A stretch of DNA of 64,000 nt from Argopecten irradians (GCF_041381155.1 NC_091134.1:28835540-28899539), one strand, 5' to 3'. Numbered from the stretch's first letter, positions 51,336 through 64,000 are shown. The notes: generated by a model not told the origin, from the letters alone. Made by a program: numbers and translations.

Positions 51336-54300
51336 CCACTTAGCCATTTTGCTAAAGTGAAATCAGATATCTGTAAAAGCGCTGTTACAGACAGTTAAAT
51401 GCAGGTAAGAAAAAATGATAATGTATTAACCAATTGGCTAACATTCCATCACTGTCAATGGGAACAAGCCTACATCATTTACATTTTATTCACGGATCTT
51501 TTTGGTTCCCAGCAAGTCTGGCTCCTGGAGGCCCGTAATAGGCTTTTAAAAGTGCCCTTTGTGTGATTTCACCACACTTCAATACGGAAACACCATGACA
51601 TCATCACCTCTGTGTCTCTGAACCTTATTACCTACAAAACGGTCATCTTGGAACTATCCACAATAGGACCAATTAATCTTGAGCAATGCCCTTGATCTAA
51701 CCACTTATCCTTTGGTATTCCTCAATTACTCTAGCATTAATGAGTTACTTGCATAGTGTTGGACTGGCTGTTCACGTCTACTTCGACGACTCATTGCTTT
51801 AAGTGACATATGAACCAAATAACCCTTTACAAGAGCACCAGGTCAATTCTCCAAGGTTGGCTTTCTTGGGTCTTTTCCCTTCCAAGGAGAGGTCACATTA
51901 AGAGTTAGTGATCCCTCTTTTTTTTTCTTGGCAACCGTTTTTGGACGGACCGTGTTCTAAAGGGTATTTTACGTGATTGGTCAGTAAGGAAGTTGGTCCT
52001 ATTTTTGCCCCCATCCCTTTTCAAGGATGAAGTAACATTGAAGGTTATAGGTCGGCTTTTGCCAATTTCTTCGCTTTGATAGACTGTAAGATATGAGCGT
52101 TTGCTCCACACAGTCAGATCTTCTGTACAGTTTAGCTTTCGACCGTCTTAAATCATAATGGCCTTGTCCACCAGAAGAACCTCACATCGGTTCTCCTGTC
52201 TTGAAATTAGTATACAAGGCTACCGTATATCTCTTATCACGATTAAAGCTTGTGTCACGAATTTCTTTCTGTTCTCGATATTCTATTTAGAATCAAAATA
52301 ACTAATGTAACACTTTTATGTATAACGTCAACTTTCGGTTGGAAATAAGGGTTAAAGTTAAAGTGGGTTTTTTTAACGAAAAAAAAAATCACTAAAAAAT
52401 CTTCTACTCAAGTTCTCGAAGGCGTAAAGGCCTAATATTAGGCCTGTATAGCATGTTGACATGCATGCCTACTCAGTTTGATAATATGATTGACCTTTAC
52501 CTATATTCAAGGTCACAGTGGCCAAAACACCTGAACTCTTTAAAGTACTTCTTGTCAAATTCTGAAAATGGCTTAGAGACCTGATTTAACACCTAAAGTA
52601 TGTTGAGATAAAGGCCTACAAAGTTTGTTGATATATGGCGGGGGTTTCGTGATCCCAAAACTACGTGGGTAAAGAATACTTTAACGTCGATTACTCCCCA
52701 ATTCCGGTGATTATGACGTCACGAAACCCACGATGGCAAATTGTACTTTACGCACGTATTTCAGAGATATCAAAATCTCCATACCTTGACTGAAATTCCT
52801 TGTTGGTGAAAAGCTCTTCAAATTGTCCAACGACAAGTTCTACTATATAATTATAATTCTTTTGTATTTATTTTTGAATTACAACATCTACAATTCAGTG
52901 TAAATACAATATTTTTCTTAGTATACATTTCTGCTATATAAATAAGACTTTTCAATGCAAAAGTAACAAATTATAATATGTCATTAGTTTCCAATTCAAA
53001 TCTAGAATATATTAAGTTTTGAATAGTTCATATATTGCATTGAATATATAATAATTATATGATTTACATGAAATAGAAGCATTTTCACATGTCATTAACA
53101 AATTTGAAATGCATCAAAATCCAGTCATATTGTGCTTTTGGGGCACTTTTTATTTTGGAATAAGCTATCATCTAATACAATCATAAACCGGGTAATACAT
53201 GTTATGTAGCTTTTAAATTAAAATATTTGATGTATGCCTGGTATCAGTTATCTAATGATATCTTTTCAAATTGCCCTCTGTCATTAAAACATACATGTAT
53301 ATATTATTTTTCTTTGCTATTCTTAGTTCAAAAAGTAGTTTACGTAAAAATAGCTTACGTATCCTTTATTAAAAACTGAATGTGTAAGACCATGCAGAAT
53401 TAAATCTACATCAACACTGTGACATCTTCCACTTATTGTAATAAGTCTGGAGAAATTGGTCGACAGTCAAATACCTAAGTCAGCTTGTTTTTATTCTTAA
53501 TTACCGGTAAACACAATATGTTTACGATACCAACCCTGCAAGTTATCTTGACCGTATATTGCGCCATAATTAAAACCTAGTTTACCATGAATTCAATTAA
53601 TCTTAATTTCAAAATTGCCATTAAACTGTGATTAACCTAATCACCTTTTGAACAACTGGGTCCTGGCGATTTAAATTATCTGGTGAACTTTTGTGGGACG
53701 GTAGAAAGTGTGTTGATTCGGCGCTTTTCTTCTGTTATCAACATAATGATAATGAGACAGAAATGTATGAAAATGATTTTTTATTACAAATATTATTAGG
53801 GTCAGGGGTTGAAAATTAGGGTTGATCGGGTAACCCTAAACAAACATTTTTTTTGCCTTATTGTCCAAATGATCAATAATATTTATGCTCTGTCGCTGAA
53901 AAAGCATCTTTAAGAATTGTTTCAAGCACAAAATCCTGCTACTAACAGGGACTTTATTTTAATCATTAACAAACATTAATTCCACAAACACTGTTTTTTT
54001 TGTTTTGTTTTTGTTTTTAACTCTTTTGCCTTTTAAAAAACCACAAAGAGCATGAAATGTTTTCTAACAATACTTTGGGTATGTGGCAAGGGAAGCCCTT
54101 GTGTCCACCTTTTGAATGCTAATGAAAAAGGTTTCATTCTCTATTTCATATTCATTTATGATGGTATTTACAAATTAGTTGGACTACAAATTGATTTTAC
54201 GAGCAAAAAAAAAAAAAAATAAAAAAATAAATAAATAAAAAAATCACAAATTTTTGACAGGATAGAAGTTAAAGGAGCTACATCACCGATGAATGGAATG

Positions 54301-54858
54301 TTATATCTATTATAAACAGGAGTAGGTGAATCAGTGTTTTTCTTCAGTAACAAGAACTTAATATTATTCAACATACCGCATGACACCAATTTTCACCTCA
54401 ATCTGATGTCATTGAAATTTCAGCCAATAAGAGGCCTCAATTTTGTTAAAATGGCAAGCAATACAATATAAAGTGTGCATCCTAAATTGTAACAATACAC
54501 TTGAGCATTGATGTCACTATTTTATAAAATTCATTGGGATAGGAAAGAAATTTTGCTTGCAAAATGTGTGAATCCATGTAGCGGATTCTCATAAAAATTT
54601 GCAAACAAAATTTATTACATATACATACCGACCAGCACTAGCTATGTTCAAGTGGCCGAAAACCGTTTTCCTGGTTTTCAATTTTAAAATAATTAACACA
54701 TAGACAGAAAATGACCTGAGATTATTTTTAGTACAGGGTAAAATTGTGAACACATTTTTAACAGTGTGTTTAAGTGAGCAATGTTTTGTTTTTGTTAAAT
54801 CCAATGAGTTTGACTGTTTTGTAAAAATAAAATATCATTCCACACAAAATTTGCCTTA
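51336..54858. other. Intergenic DNA, no gene recognised
   Basis: A copy of the ...GGCCTGTATAGCATG... dispersed repeat lies at 52430-52640. An 11-bp perfect inverted repeat, GGGTTTCGTGA and TCACGAAACCC, encloses about 70 bp at 52646-52727 with a CRE-like TGACGTCA at its right arm. A/T homopolymers lie near 54210-54240. No exon was supported on either strand. Confidence 0.45.
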
Positions 54859-55170
54859 AACAAGAGATCCCAGAGGGATCTTGGCGCCCACCAAAAAATG
54901 ATCTATGTCTGACAATGGAAAGATGGATCTTTCCTCTGCTTTTTAAAATTTTACTACCGTACATACTACATTTGAGAAAGACACTTTCAGCACTTTCTTA
55001 GATATATAGCAGTAACAAACAATTATCAAAATCCAAGATGCTACCTGTCGACCATCTTGTTGACTAATCTGTCCCAAAATGCAATATGCACAACTAGACC
55101 ACTAGGGGAACCTGCACATGAAATTTGAGACAGATCCATTCAGTTCTTTCTGAGAAATGGTGGTAGGTCG
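54859..55170 (+). mobile_element. Truncated pearl-like element
   Basis: It has the same head as 41695 (CAAGAGATCCCAGAGGGATC), one core repeat with ATCCAAGATG and AAAATGCAATATGCACAACT, and then ends. The left boundary of the 3.8-kb PPP1R7 duplication falls inside it at about 55014. Confidence 0.7.
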
Positions 55171-55516
55171 GTTTATCAATATTTATCAAGCTAGCTAATG
55201 ACATTCTAATGTGCTAAGATATGTGGCCTTGAATGGCCATCAAATACCAGACTGAGTGTTAGATGTTGTTGATTTCTTTTCACAAGGCATGTATTGAATA
55301 GCTGCAGGTGTGCCAGCATGAGAAAAATTTTAAGAATAATTCACCAAGACAGCCCTGGCCATAAGTCATTCATAAAATTCAGAATGTTGGTAACAGTTGA
55401 GCAAACAGCCTTTGCTATAAATGATTCTTTTCACCAAAAAATCATTAATCAACAATGTTTGTTTTAAACTGGTATTAGGTCACAGTAACATCTTTTAATT
55501 TAAGACAATGTTAGTG

Positions 55517-58416
55517 TCATTTGCATAACGTGGCATCTATCTGTCGGACTTGCGGTAGTGCCAATTTTACTTTGCGTCGATAATTTGGGTCTGCCTGCCC
55601 TGCATTCTCTGGGTCTTTCCATAAGGGATTGCGTTCAAAGTAGACTGTCTCAAGGATTTTTATTGGTGCTAGTTCCTCTAGATCTTTCCAGTCATCCATT
55701 CTGTTGTCGTTAAACTGAAAAAAATATAATAGTCATCTATGAATAATAATCGTACAACCTTTCTATTCCCACCAATTTGTAATCTGTTTTAGACATGAAT
55801 GATTTCTTTTTCATCAGCCGTTATCAATTTGACGGATTTAGGGGCCAAAAAGGGCCATACACAGTCCTTAGGTCAATTTCTACAAATCATGAACCATTAT
55901 ATGACACTTTGCTGTTCACTAAATAATACATAAAAACAAAATATTCAACTTGTGAATACAATCATCTTTTTGTTATTCATATGTTAATCTAGAACACCTT
56001 ATGGGTAGAGTTTATGGTCTAACTAGTACTACAGTCACATTAATTACCCAGAATTCCTGTAGTTCCACAAGGTGGGAAACATTCTCAATCTTCTGTATTC
56101 TGTTTGATGCCAAATCCAACGTATTTAATTGGAGCTGAAAAAGATATAAGTAAAAACATTAAAAATATCAACAAGAGGTGTAAAAATATCAACAGGCGGC
56201 CTAGCAGCTTTAATGGTCAGAACTGATACAGAATTTACAGATTTTTGGCCCTATGCACCCACCAAGCAGCCTATTGATGTCAGTCAGGACTAATTTGTGC
56301 AATATATAGTATGAACTTGTAAAGATATCTCAGAGGAATTTTGGTACTCTTATTTATTGACAAGAAGTCCCTTAAAGATTTTTGCCTATTTGAACCCTGT
56401 GACATTGAATGAAGGTAAAAATCATTCATTTCAACAAACTTGGTAGCCCTTGATCCCACCATGCTGTATACAGACCCAATATCAGATCTCTAAGCCTCCT
56501 AGTTATTGATAGCCCTTCACTCCAGCATGATACATGCCCAATTAGTACCCAGGGGCCTTTAGGTTAACTATTATTGAAAAGAACTTGTGTAAATGAAAAG
56601 TTTACAGCTAGCGGATGGCAGACAATGCAGGACGATGGACATAACATTTTGACTATACTAACCAAGAGGTCTAAAGGGCCTGGATACTGGCTGCAATGGT
56701 TAAGCAAAATACTAAATTTCAAAGAAAAAAAAAATTCAATGAATTTACTTTATTTCTCCTAAAAGGATGTCATTCATCTTGCTATTACGGTTCCAAAATG
56801 ATTTAAGTCCAAACTTTGAGATACCATTGGTCCACTTTATCCAGGGATAGCAATTTACCCTTTTTTCCCAAAATGAGAATACCCTCTGGCCCCAAGTTGG
56901 TGAGATATATCATTTATACACAAGAGGCCCATGGGAATGAAACAAATTAAAGACATATAAACACTATATGCTGGGCCTTGAAGTTGGTCAGCGATTTATA
57001 AATTTGACTTTTTAGACTATGAAGAGTATTTGCTTCCATCAAACCTGTGAACTTAGAGGTATTTTTTGAAATCTTAATCATTTTGACCCTGTTTGGTCCT
57101 GCCCCTCTGGTCCCCCAGGGGGTCAGCGAAGACCGATATGGATGCTAAAATGCTATATCTCAGGCTAATAATTCTAATCAAATTTGACTCATTTCCTATG
57201 AAAATTGAACAAATAATGTTTATAAATGTGATTTTCCTATATAAACTATAATAAATTTGCCCCCCTCCCCAGGGGGAAACATGAGACCTAAGGGTCATAT
57301 AATTCACAATTTATATAAAACAACTTAAGACCTTTCCATTTATAAAGAGTATTTGATTCAACCATTTCCAGGATTTTAGAAGAAGATTTTTGAAATTTTA
57401 GCCAATTTTACCCCTTTTGGCCCTGCCGCCCCTCTGCCCCTAGGGGGTCAGCCAGGACCAATATGGATCTCTGGTTAATAATTTTAACCAAGTTTGACTC
57501 ATTTCATATGAAAATTGAGTGAAAAATGCTAATAAATGTGTTTTCGCTATATAAACTATAATAAACTTGACCTTCTCCCCAAGGGAAACAAGAGACCAGG
57601 GTCATATAATTCACATTTTTGTAAAGGACCTTAAGACCTTTCTATCTATGAAGAGTATTTGATTTTACTACATCTGTGAGTAGAGATATTTTTGTCAAGT
57701 GCACCCCTTTTTGACTCTCCAACAGCCCCCTTGGGGGTGGGGACCATATATTCACAATTTTAATTGGCCTTATGCCTTAAACTAGAAGATTTGTGTAAAA
57801 TTTCATTGAAATTGCTTCAGCAGTTTCGGAGAAGAAGTCAAAATATAAATTGTTTATCGTCAGACGACAGACGACGGACAAAAGGCTATCAGAATAGGCC
57901 ACATGAGACTTCGTCTCAGGTGACCTAAAAAACTATGTTCTTCCCCTAAGGATGTGTGGGGCCATATTTGGTGATAACCCCATGCAGAACTCCATGACTA
58001 GTAAACGATTTAAACGAGTTACCAATATTTCTCCTCCTTTTGACCCAGCCCCTTCTACCCCAGAGCAAAGATTGATAATTTCTACAAACTCTGTTCCATT
58101 TCCCTAGAGAATGTTTCTGGTCAAATGTGGTTATATTACAATCCAGGCAAAAACCCATGACTAGTAGCGATTTAAAGGAAAGTTGATAGACGGATGGACG
58201 GCAGGCGATGGAATACAACAGAGGCAGCACCATGGCTTAAGCTCTTAAGCCTTATGATAATAATTATTGAAGATAAGATTTCATATGCATGCATATATGA
58301 CTATTCCTTACATTGTGTTCCATGCCCTCTATCCTTTCTATACCATTATCACTGAGATACAATTCCTGTAGGTTCACTAAGGCATCCAATCCCTCCATCT
58401 TCACCAATCGGTTGGA
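55517..58416 (-). CDS. PPP1R7: PPP1R7 (SDS22) last three coding exons, copy A
   Basis: Exons on the minus strand: 58416-58312 (35 codons), 56134-56048 (29 codons) and 55714-55517 (65 codons plus TGA); all boundaries are phase 0 with AG/GT sites. The peptide SNRLVKMEGLDALVNLQELY, then LSDNGIERIEG, LDLASNRIQKIENVSHLVEL and ETVYFERNPLWKDP ... RRKVKLALPQVRQIDAT matches the C-terminal leucine-rich repeats and LRR cap of PPP1R7, which regulates the catalytic subunit of protein phosphatase 1. A short insert (ENAGQADPN) before YRRKV is not in the human protein. The 5' exons are absent here; this copy is the more distal one in gene direction, so it may be unused or serve as an alternative 3' end. Confidence 0.9.
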
Positions 58417-58457
58417 CTATGACATATAAAATAAAGACATTGCAATTACATTAAAAT

Positions 58458-58797
58458 GGCCCAGATGGACTTACATATTGTACATATATATAGTTTAGAA
58501 GGAGTTTTCTACAGACAGATGGACTTACATATTGTACATATATATAGTTTAGAAGGAGTTTTCTACAGACAGATGGACTTACATATTGTACATATATATA
58601 GTTTAGAAGGAGTTTTCTACAGACAGATGGACTTACATATTGTACATATATATAGTTTGGACTTACATATTGTACATATATATAGTTTAGAAGGAGTTTT
58701 CTACAGACAGATGGACTTACATATTGTACATATATATAGTTTAGAAGGAGTTTTCTACAGACAGATGGACTTACATATTGTACATATAGTTTAGAAG
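58458..58797. repeat. 54-bp array in PPP1R7 intron, copy A, about 6 units
   Basis: The unit contains GGACTTACATATTGTACATA, TATATAGTTTAGAAGGAG and TTTTCTACAGACAGAT. One unit is shortened (58658). It lies 42 bp upstream, in gene sense, of the exon at 58416-58312. On the gene-sense strand each unit reads ATATGTAAGTCC, which contains a perfect GTAAGT donor core. Confidence 0.93.
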
Positions 58798-59308
58798 GAT
58801 ATTTAACAAACAATTACAAAATCCAAGATGCTAACCCTGTCGACCATCTTGTTGACTAATCTGTCCCAAAATGCAATATGCACAACTAGACCACTAGGGG
58901 AACCTGCACATGAAATTTGAGACAGATCCATTCAGTTCTTTCTGAGAAATGGTGGTAGGTCGGTTTATCAATATTTATCAAGCTAGCTAATGACATTCTA
59001 ATGTGCTAAGATATGTGGCCTTGAATGGCCATCAAATACCAGACTGAGTGTTAGATGTTGTTGATTTCTTTTCACAAGGCATGTATTGAATAGCTGCAGG
59101 TGTGCCAGCATGAGAAAAATTTTAAGAATAATTCACCAAGACAGCCCTGGCCATAAGTCATTCATAAAATTCAGAATGTTGGTAACAGTTGAGCAAACAG
59201 CCTTTGCTATAAATGATTCTTTTCACCAAAAAATCATTAATCAACAATGTTTGTTTTAAACTGGTATTAGGTCACAGTAACATCTTTTAATTTAAGACAA
59301 TGTTAGTG

Positions 59309-62233
59309 TCATTTGCATAACGTGGCATCTATCTGTCGGACTTGCGGTAGTGCCAATTTTACTTTGCGTCGATAATTTGGGTCTGCCTGCCCTGCATTCT
59401 CTGGGTCTTTCCATAAGGGATTGCGTTCAAAGTAGACTGTCTCAAGGATTTTTATTGGTGCTAGTTCCTCTAGATCTTTCCAGTCATCCATTCTGTTGTC
59501 GTTAAACTGAAAAAATATAATAGTCATCTATGAATAATAATCGTACAACCTTTCTATTCCCACCAATTTGTAATCTGTTTTAGACATGAATGATTTCTTT
59601 TTCATCAGCCGTTATCAATTTGACGGATTTAGGGGCCAAAAAGGGCCATACACAGTCCTTAGGATCAATTTCTACAAAACATGAACCATTATATGACACT
59701 TTGCTGTTCACTAAATAATACATTAAAAACAAAATATTTCAACTGTGAATACAATCATCTTTTTGTTATTCACATGTTAATCTAGAACACCTTATGGGGT
59801 AGAGTTTATGGTCTAACTAGTACTACAGTCACATTAATTACCCAGAATTCCTGTAGTTCCACAAGGTGGGAAACATTCTCAATCTTCTGTATTCTGTTTG
59901 ATGCCAAATCCAACGTATTTAATTGGAGCTGAAAAAAGATATAAGTAAAAAACATTAAAAATATCAAACAAGAGGTGTAAAAATATCAAAAGGCGGCCCT
60001 AGCAGCTTTAAATGGTCAGAAAACTGATACAGAACCTTACAGATTTTTGAGCCATTTGACAACCACCAAGCAGCCATATTTGATGTCAGTCAGGACTAAT
60101 TTGTGCAATATATAGTATGAACTTGTAAAGAATATTCTCAGAGGATTTTTTGGTACTCTTATTTATTGACAAGAAGTCCCTTAAAGATTTTTGCCTATTT
60201 GACACCCTGTGACATTGAATGAAGGTAAAAATCATTCATTTCAACAAACTTGGTAGCCCTTGATCCCACCATGCTGTATACAGACCCAATATCAGATCTC
60301 TAAGCCTCCTAGTTATTGATAGCCCTTCACTCCAGCATGATACATGCCCAATTAGTACCCAGGGGCCTTTAGGTTAACTATTATTGAAAAGAACTTGTGT
60401 AAATGAAAAGTTTACAGCTAGCGGATGGCAGACAATGCAGGACGATGGACATAACATTTTGACTATACTAACCAAGAGGTCTAAAGGGCCTGGATACTGG
60501 CTGCAATGGTTAAGCAAAATACTAAATTTCAAAGAAAAAAAAAATTCAATGAATTTACTTTATTTCTCCTAAAAGGATGTCATTCATCTTGCTATTACGG
60601 TTCCAAAATGATTTAAGTCCAAACTTTGAGATACCATTGGTCCACTTTATCCAGGGATAGCAATTTACCCTTTTTTCCCAAAATGAGAAATACCCTCTGG
60701 CCCCAAGTTGGTCAGATATATCATTTATACACAAGAGGCCCATGGGAATGAAACAAATTAAAGACATATAAACACTATATGCTGGGCCTTGAAGTTGGTC
60801 AGCGATTTATAAATTTGACTTTTTAGACTATGAAGAGTATTTGCTTCCATCAAACCTGTGAACTTAGAGGTATTTTTTGAAATCTTGATCATTTTGACCC
60901 TGTTTGGTCCTGCCCCTCTGGTCCCCCAGGGGGTCAGCGAAGACCGATATGGATGCTAAAATGCTATATCTCAGGCTAATAATTCTAATCAAATTTGACT
61001 CATTTCCTATGAAAATTGAACAAATAATGTTTATAAATGTGATTTTCCTATATAAACTATAATAAATTTGCCCCCCTCCCCAGGGGGAAACATGAGACCT
61101 AAGGGTCATATAATTCACAATTTATATAAAACAACTTAAGACCTTTCCATTTATAAAGAGTATTTGATTCAACCATTTCCAGATATTTACCTAGAAGAAG
61201 ATTTTTGAAATTTTAGCCAATTTTACCCCTTTTGGCCCTGCCCCTCTGCCCCTAGGGGGTCAGCCAGGACCAATATGGATCTCTGGTTAATAATTTTAAC
61301 CAAGTTTGACTCATTTCATATGAAAATTGAGTGAAAAATGCTAATAAATGTGTTTTCGCTATATAAACTATAATAAACTTGACCTTCTCCCCAAGGGGAA
61401 ACAAGAGACCCACGGGTCATATAATTCACATTTTTTGTAAAGGACCTTAAGACCTTTCTATCTATGAAGAGTATTTGATTCTACTACATCTGTGAGTAGA
61501 GATATTTTTGTCAAGTGTACCCCTTTTTGACTCTCCAACAGCCCCCTTGGGGGTGGGGACCATATATTCACAATTTTAATTGGCCTTATGCCTTAAACTA
61601 GAAGGTTTGTGCAAAATTTCATTGAAATTGCTTCAGCAGTTTCGGAGAAGAAGTCAAAATATAAATTGTTTATCGTCAGATGACAGACGACGGACAAAAG
61701 GCTATCAGAATAGGCCACATGAGACTTCGTCTCAGGTGACCTAAAAAACTATGTTCTTCCCCTAAGGATGTGTTGGGCCATATTTGGTGATAACCCCATG
61801 CAGAACTCCATGACTAGTAACGATTTAAACGAGTTACCTATATTTCTCCTCCTTTTGACCCAGCCCCTTCTACCCCAGAGCAAAGATTGATAATTTCTAC
61901 AAACTCTGTTCCATTTCCCTAGAGAATGTTTCTGGTCAAATGTGGTTATATTACAATCCAGGCAAAAACCCATGACTAGTAGCGATTTAAAGGAAAGTTG
62001 ATAGACGGATGGACGGCAGGCGATGGAATACAACAGAGGCAGCACCATGGCTTAAGCTCTTAAGCCTTATGATAATAATTATATTGAAGATAAGATTTCA
62101 TATGCATGCATATATGACTATTCCTTACATTGTGTTCCATGCCCTCTATCCTTTCTATACCATTATCACTGAGATACAATTCCTGTAGGTTCACTAAGGC
62201 ATCCAATCCCTCCATCTTCACCAATCGGTTGGA
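59309..62233 (-). CDS. PPP1R7: PPP1R7 (SDS22) last three coding exons, copy B
   Basis: Exons 62233-62129, 59928-59842 and 59506-59309, with the same lengths, phases and protein sequence as copy A. It is the copy nearer to the rest of the gene (which must lie to the right of the window), so it is the likely genuine 3' end of the transcript. The long second intron contains dispersed repeats with CCCCAGGGGG-type and GACTTCGTCTCAGGTGACC motifs. Residues of the LRR cap (LERNP-like FERNPLWKDP, RQIDAT) are intact. Confidence 0.92.
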
Positions 62234-62278
62234 CTATGACATATAAAATAAAGACATTGCAATTACATTAAAATGGCC

Positions 62279-62722
62279 CAGATGGACTTACATATTGTAC
62301 ATATATATAGTTTTATAGAAGGAGTTTTCTACAGACAGATGGACTTACATATTGTACATATATATAGTTTAGAAGGAGTTTTCTACAGACAGATGGACTT
62401 ACATATTGTACATATATATAGTTTAGAAGGAGTTTTCTACAGACAGATGGACTTACATATTGTACATATATATAGTTTAGAAGGAGTTTTCTACAGACAG
62501 ATGGACTTACATATTGTACATATATATAGTTTAGAAGGAGTTTTCTACAGACAGATGGACTTACATATTGTACATATATATAGTTTAGAAGGAGTTTTCT
62601 ACAGACAGATGGACTTACATATTGTACATATATATAGTTTAGAAGGAGTTTTCTACAGACAGATGGACTTACATATTGTACATATATATAGTTTTAGAAG
62701 GAGTTTTCTACAGACAGATGGA
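62279..62722. repeat. 54-bp array in PPP1R7 intron, copy B, 8 units
   Basis: Same unit as at 58458-58797, with 8 regular copies; the first and last have one or two extra bases. It gives way at 62722 to non-repeated sequence (AGCAAGCCAATTCCAGAAAC) absent from copy A. Confidence 0.93.
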
Positions 62723-62849
62723 CAGCAAGCCAATTCCAGAAACCACTTCACCTAACTTTATTTCCACTGGGATACAAGAAATGTCCAGGATCCCAAGAGA
62801 ATATACCGGAATACCTACTAAAGTAGGATATAATATACTAACAGACCTA

Positions 62850-64000
62850 CTAAAGTAAGATGTCATACTCTCTCACTCTAAAGATACAGCTCAGAGTAGG
62901 ATGTCATACTCTCTCACTCTAAAGAGACAGGTCAAAGTAGGATGTCATACTCTCTCACTCTAAAGAGACAGGTCAAAGTAGGATGTCATAGTCTCTCACT
63001 CTAAAGATACAGCTCAGAGTAGGGATGTCATACTCTCTCACTCTAAAGAGACAGGTCAGAGTAGGATGTCATACTCTCTCACTACTAAGGAGATGTGTAG
63101 TAAGATGTCATACTCTCTCACTCTAAAGAGACAGGTCAGAGTAGGATGTCATACTCTCTCACTCTAAAGATACAGATCAGAGTAGGATGTCATACTCTCT
63201 CACTCTAAAGAGATGTGTAGTAAGATGTCATACTCTCTCACTCTAAAGAGACAGTGTCAGAGTCTGGATGTCATACTCTCTCAATGTCTTGAAGATACAG
63301 ATGTGTAGTAAGATGTCATACTCTCTCACTCTAAAAGAGTACAGTGTCAGAGTAGGATGTCATACTCTCTCACTCTAAAGAGACAGGTCAGAGTAGGATG
63401 TCATACTCTCTCATTCTAAAGAGACAGGTCAGAGTAAGATGTCATACTCTCTCACTCTAAAGAGACAGGTCAGAGTAGGATGTCATACTCTCTCACATCT
63501 AAAGATACAGATCAGAGTAGGATGTCATACTCTCTCACTCTAAAGAGACAGGTCAGAGTAGGATGTCATACTCTCTCACTCTAAAGAGACAGGTCAGAGT
63601 AGGATGTCATACTCTCTCAATCTAAGGAGATGTGTAGTAAGATGTCATACTCTCTCACTCTAAAGAGACAGGTCAAAGTAGGATGTCATACTCTCTCACT
63701 CTAAAGATACAGATCAGAGTAGGATGTCATACTCTCTCACTCTAAAGAGACAGGTCAGAGTAGGATGTCATACTCTCTCACTCTAAAGAGATGTGTAGTA
63801 AGATGTCATACTCTCTCACTCTAAAGAGACAGGTCAGAGTAGGATGTCATACTCTCTCACTCTAAAGATACAGGTCAGAGTAGGATGTCATACTCTCTCA
63901 CTCTAAGGAGATGTGTAGTAAGATGTCATACTCTCTCACTCTAAAGAGACAGGTCAGATTAGGATGTCATACTCTCTCAATCTAAGGAGATGTGTAGTAA
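62850..64000. repeat. 41-bp minisatellite running off the window end
   Basis: The unit contains GTAGGATGTCATACTCTCTC then ACTCTAAAGAGACAGGTCAGA. A shorter variant (AAGAGATGTGTAGTAAGATG) is interspersed about every four to six units, giving a higher-order pattern. About 28 units are seen; the array continues past base 64000, inside the presumed PPP1R7 intron. Confidence 0.95.

Larger units (their letters stand above)
55014..58804. repeat. Tandem segmental duplication, copy A
   Basis: About 3.79 kb repeated at 58805 onward with the same order of exons, introns and dispersed repeats. Matching landmarks are offset by 3791-3792 bp at the left and by 3817 at the last shared exon. Exon sequence looks identical; introns differ by scattered substitutions and small indels. 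The junction at about 58797-58805 lies inside the 54-bp array. Confidence 0.93.
58805..62722. repeat. Tandem segmental duplication, copy B
   Basis: Second copy of the 55014-58804 segment, with a longer 54-bp array at its right end. Intron differences are mostly single-base insertions in short runs, for example around 59990-60070, which may be real divergence or residual sequencing error. Confidence 0.93.

Noticed and set aside
51905-52111. 68-codon basic minus-strand ORF
   Set aside because: No recognisable domain, no flanking splice sites that would extend it, and the length is within chance expectation.
62273-62755. 160-codon ORF repeating MDLHIVHIYSLEGVFYRQ
   Set aside because: 54-bp intronic array in PPP1R7, 18 codons per unit, open on both strands by chance.

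Overview
The window is metazoan nuclear DNA, most likely from a bivalve mollusc. It is AT-rich, with small exons in long introns bounded by GT...AG sites, dense MITEs, foldback and hAT-like elements, tRNA-derived SINEs, 150-bp-core repeats resembling bivalve 'pearl' elements, and many minisatellites. No bacterial gene organisation is present. The bivalve assignment rests on repeat style and is an inference.

Three host genes can be supported. (1) A five-exon minus-strand gene at 10745-18411 encodes an unrecognised 227-residue Tyr/Arg-rich protein. (2) GMPS (glutamine-hydrolysing GMP synthase) lies on the plus strand at 22458-39216. All 15 coding exons can be joined with correct phases into a 684-residue protein carrying the Gln amidotransferase triad, the PP-loop and the C-terminal dimerisation region. 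(3) The last three coding exons of PPP1R7 (SDS22, a leucine-rich-repeat regulator of protein phosphatase 1) lie on the minus strand and occur twice, at 55517-58416 and 59309-62233, in a tandem duplication of about 3.8 kb. The rest of that gene must lie beyond base 64000. Genes 1 and 2 are divergent, with promoter-like motifs at 19.58-19.90 kb and near 21.05-21.12 kb.

Layout: 1-10.6 kb holds no recognised gene, but a possible LTR remnant, hAT-type MITEs and 53-bp and 22-bp arrays. 10.7-19.7 kb is gene 1, with a 3.1-kb purine-rich 30-bp array in its second coding-region intron. 20-21 kb has SINEs and a candidate GMPS promoter. 22.4-39.2 kb is GMPS, whose introns carry a 1.6-kb terminal-inverted-repeat transposon, a hAT fossil with a BED zinc-finger fragment, foldback elements and three tandem arrays next to splice donors. 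39.2-43.3 kb is intergenic with a pearl-like element. 43.35-51.2 kb is a 126-bp satellite of about 62 units. 51.2-54.9 kb is featureless. 55-62.7 kb is the duplicated PPP1R7 3' end with 54-bp arrays. A 41-bp array runs off the right edge.

The most unusual signal is the repeated tandem duplication of exon-end plus splice-donor segments in GMPS (after exons 5 and 6; a donor-like array also follows exon 13), together with a donor-bearing array in a PPP1R7 intron and an in-frame 48-codon basic extension at the GMPS exon 6 acceptor. The long ORFs in the satellites are by-products of repeat lengths divisible by three.
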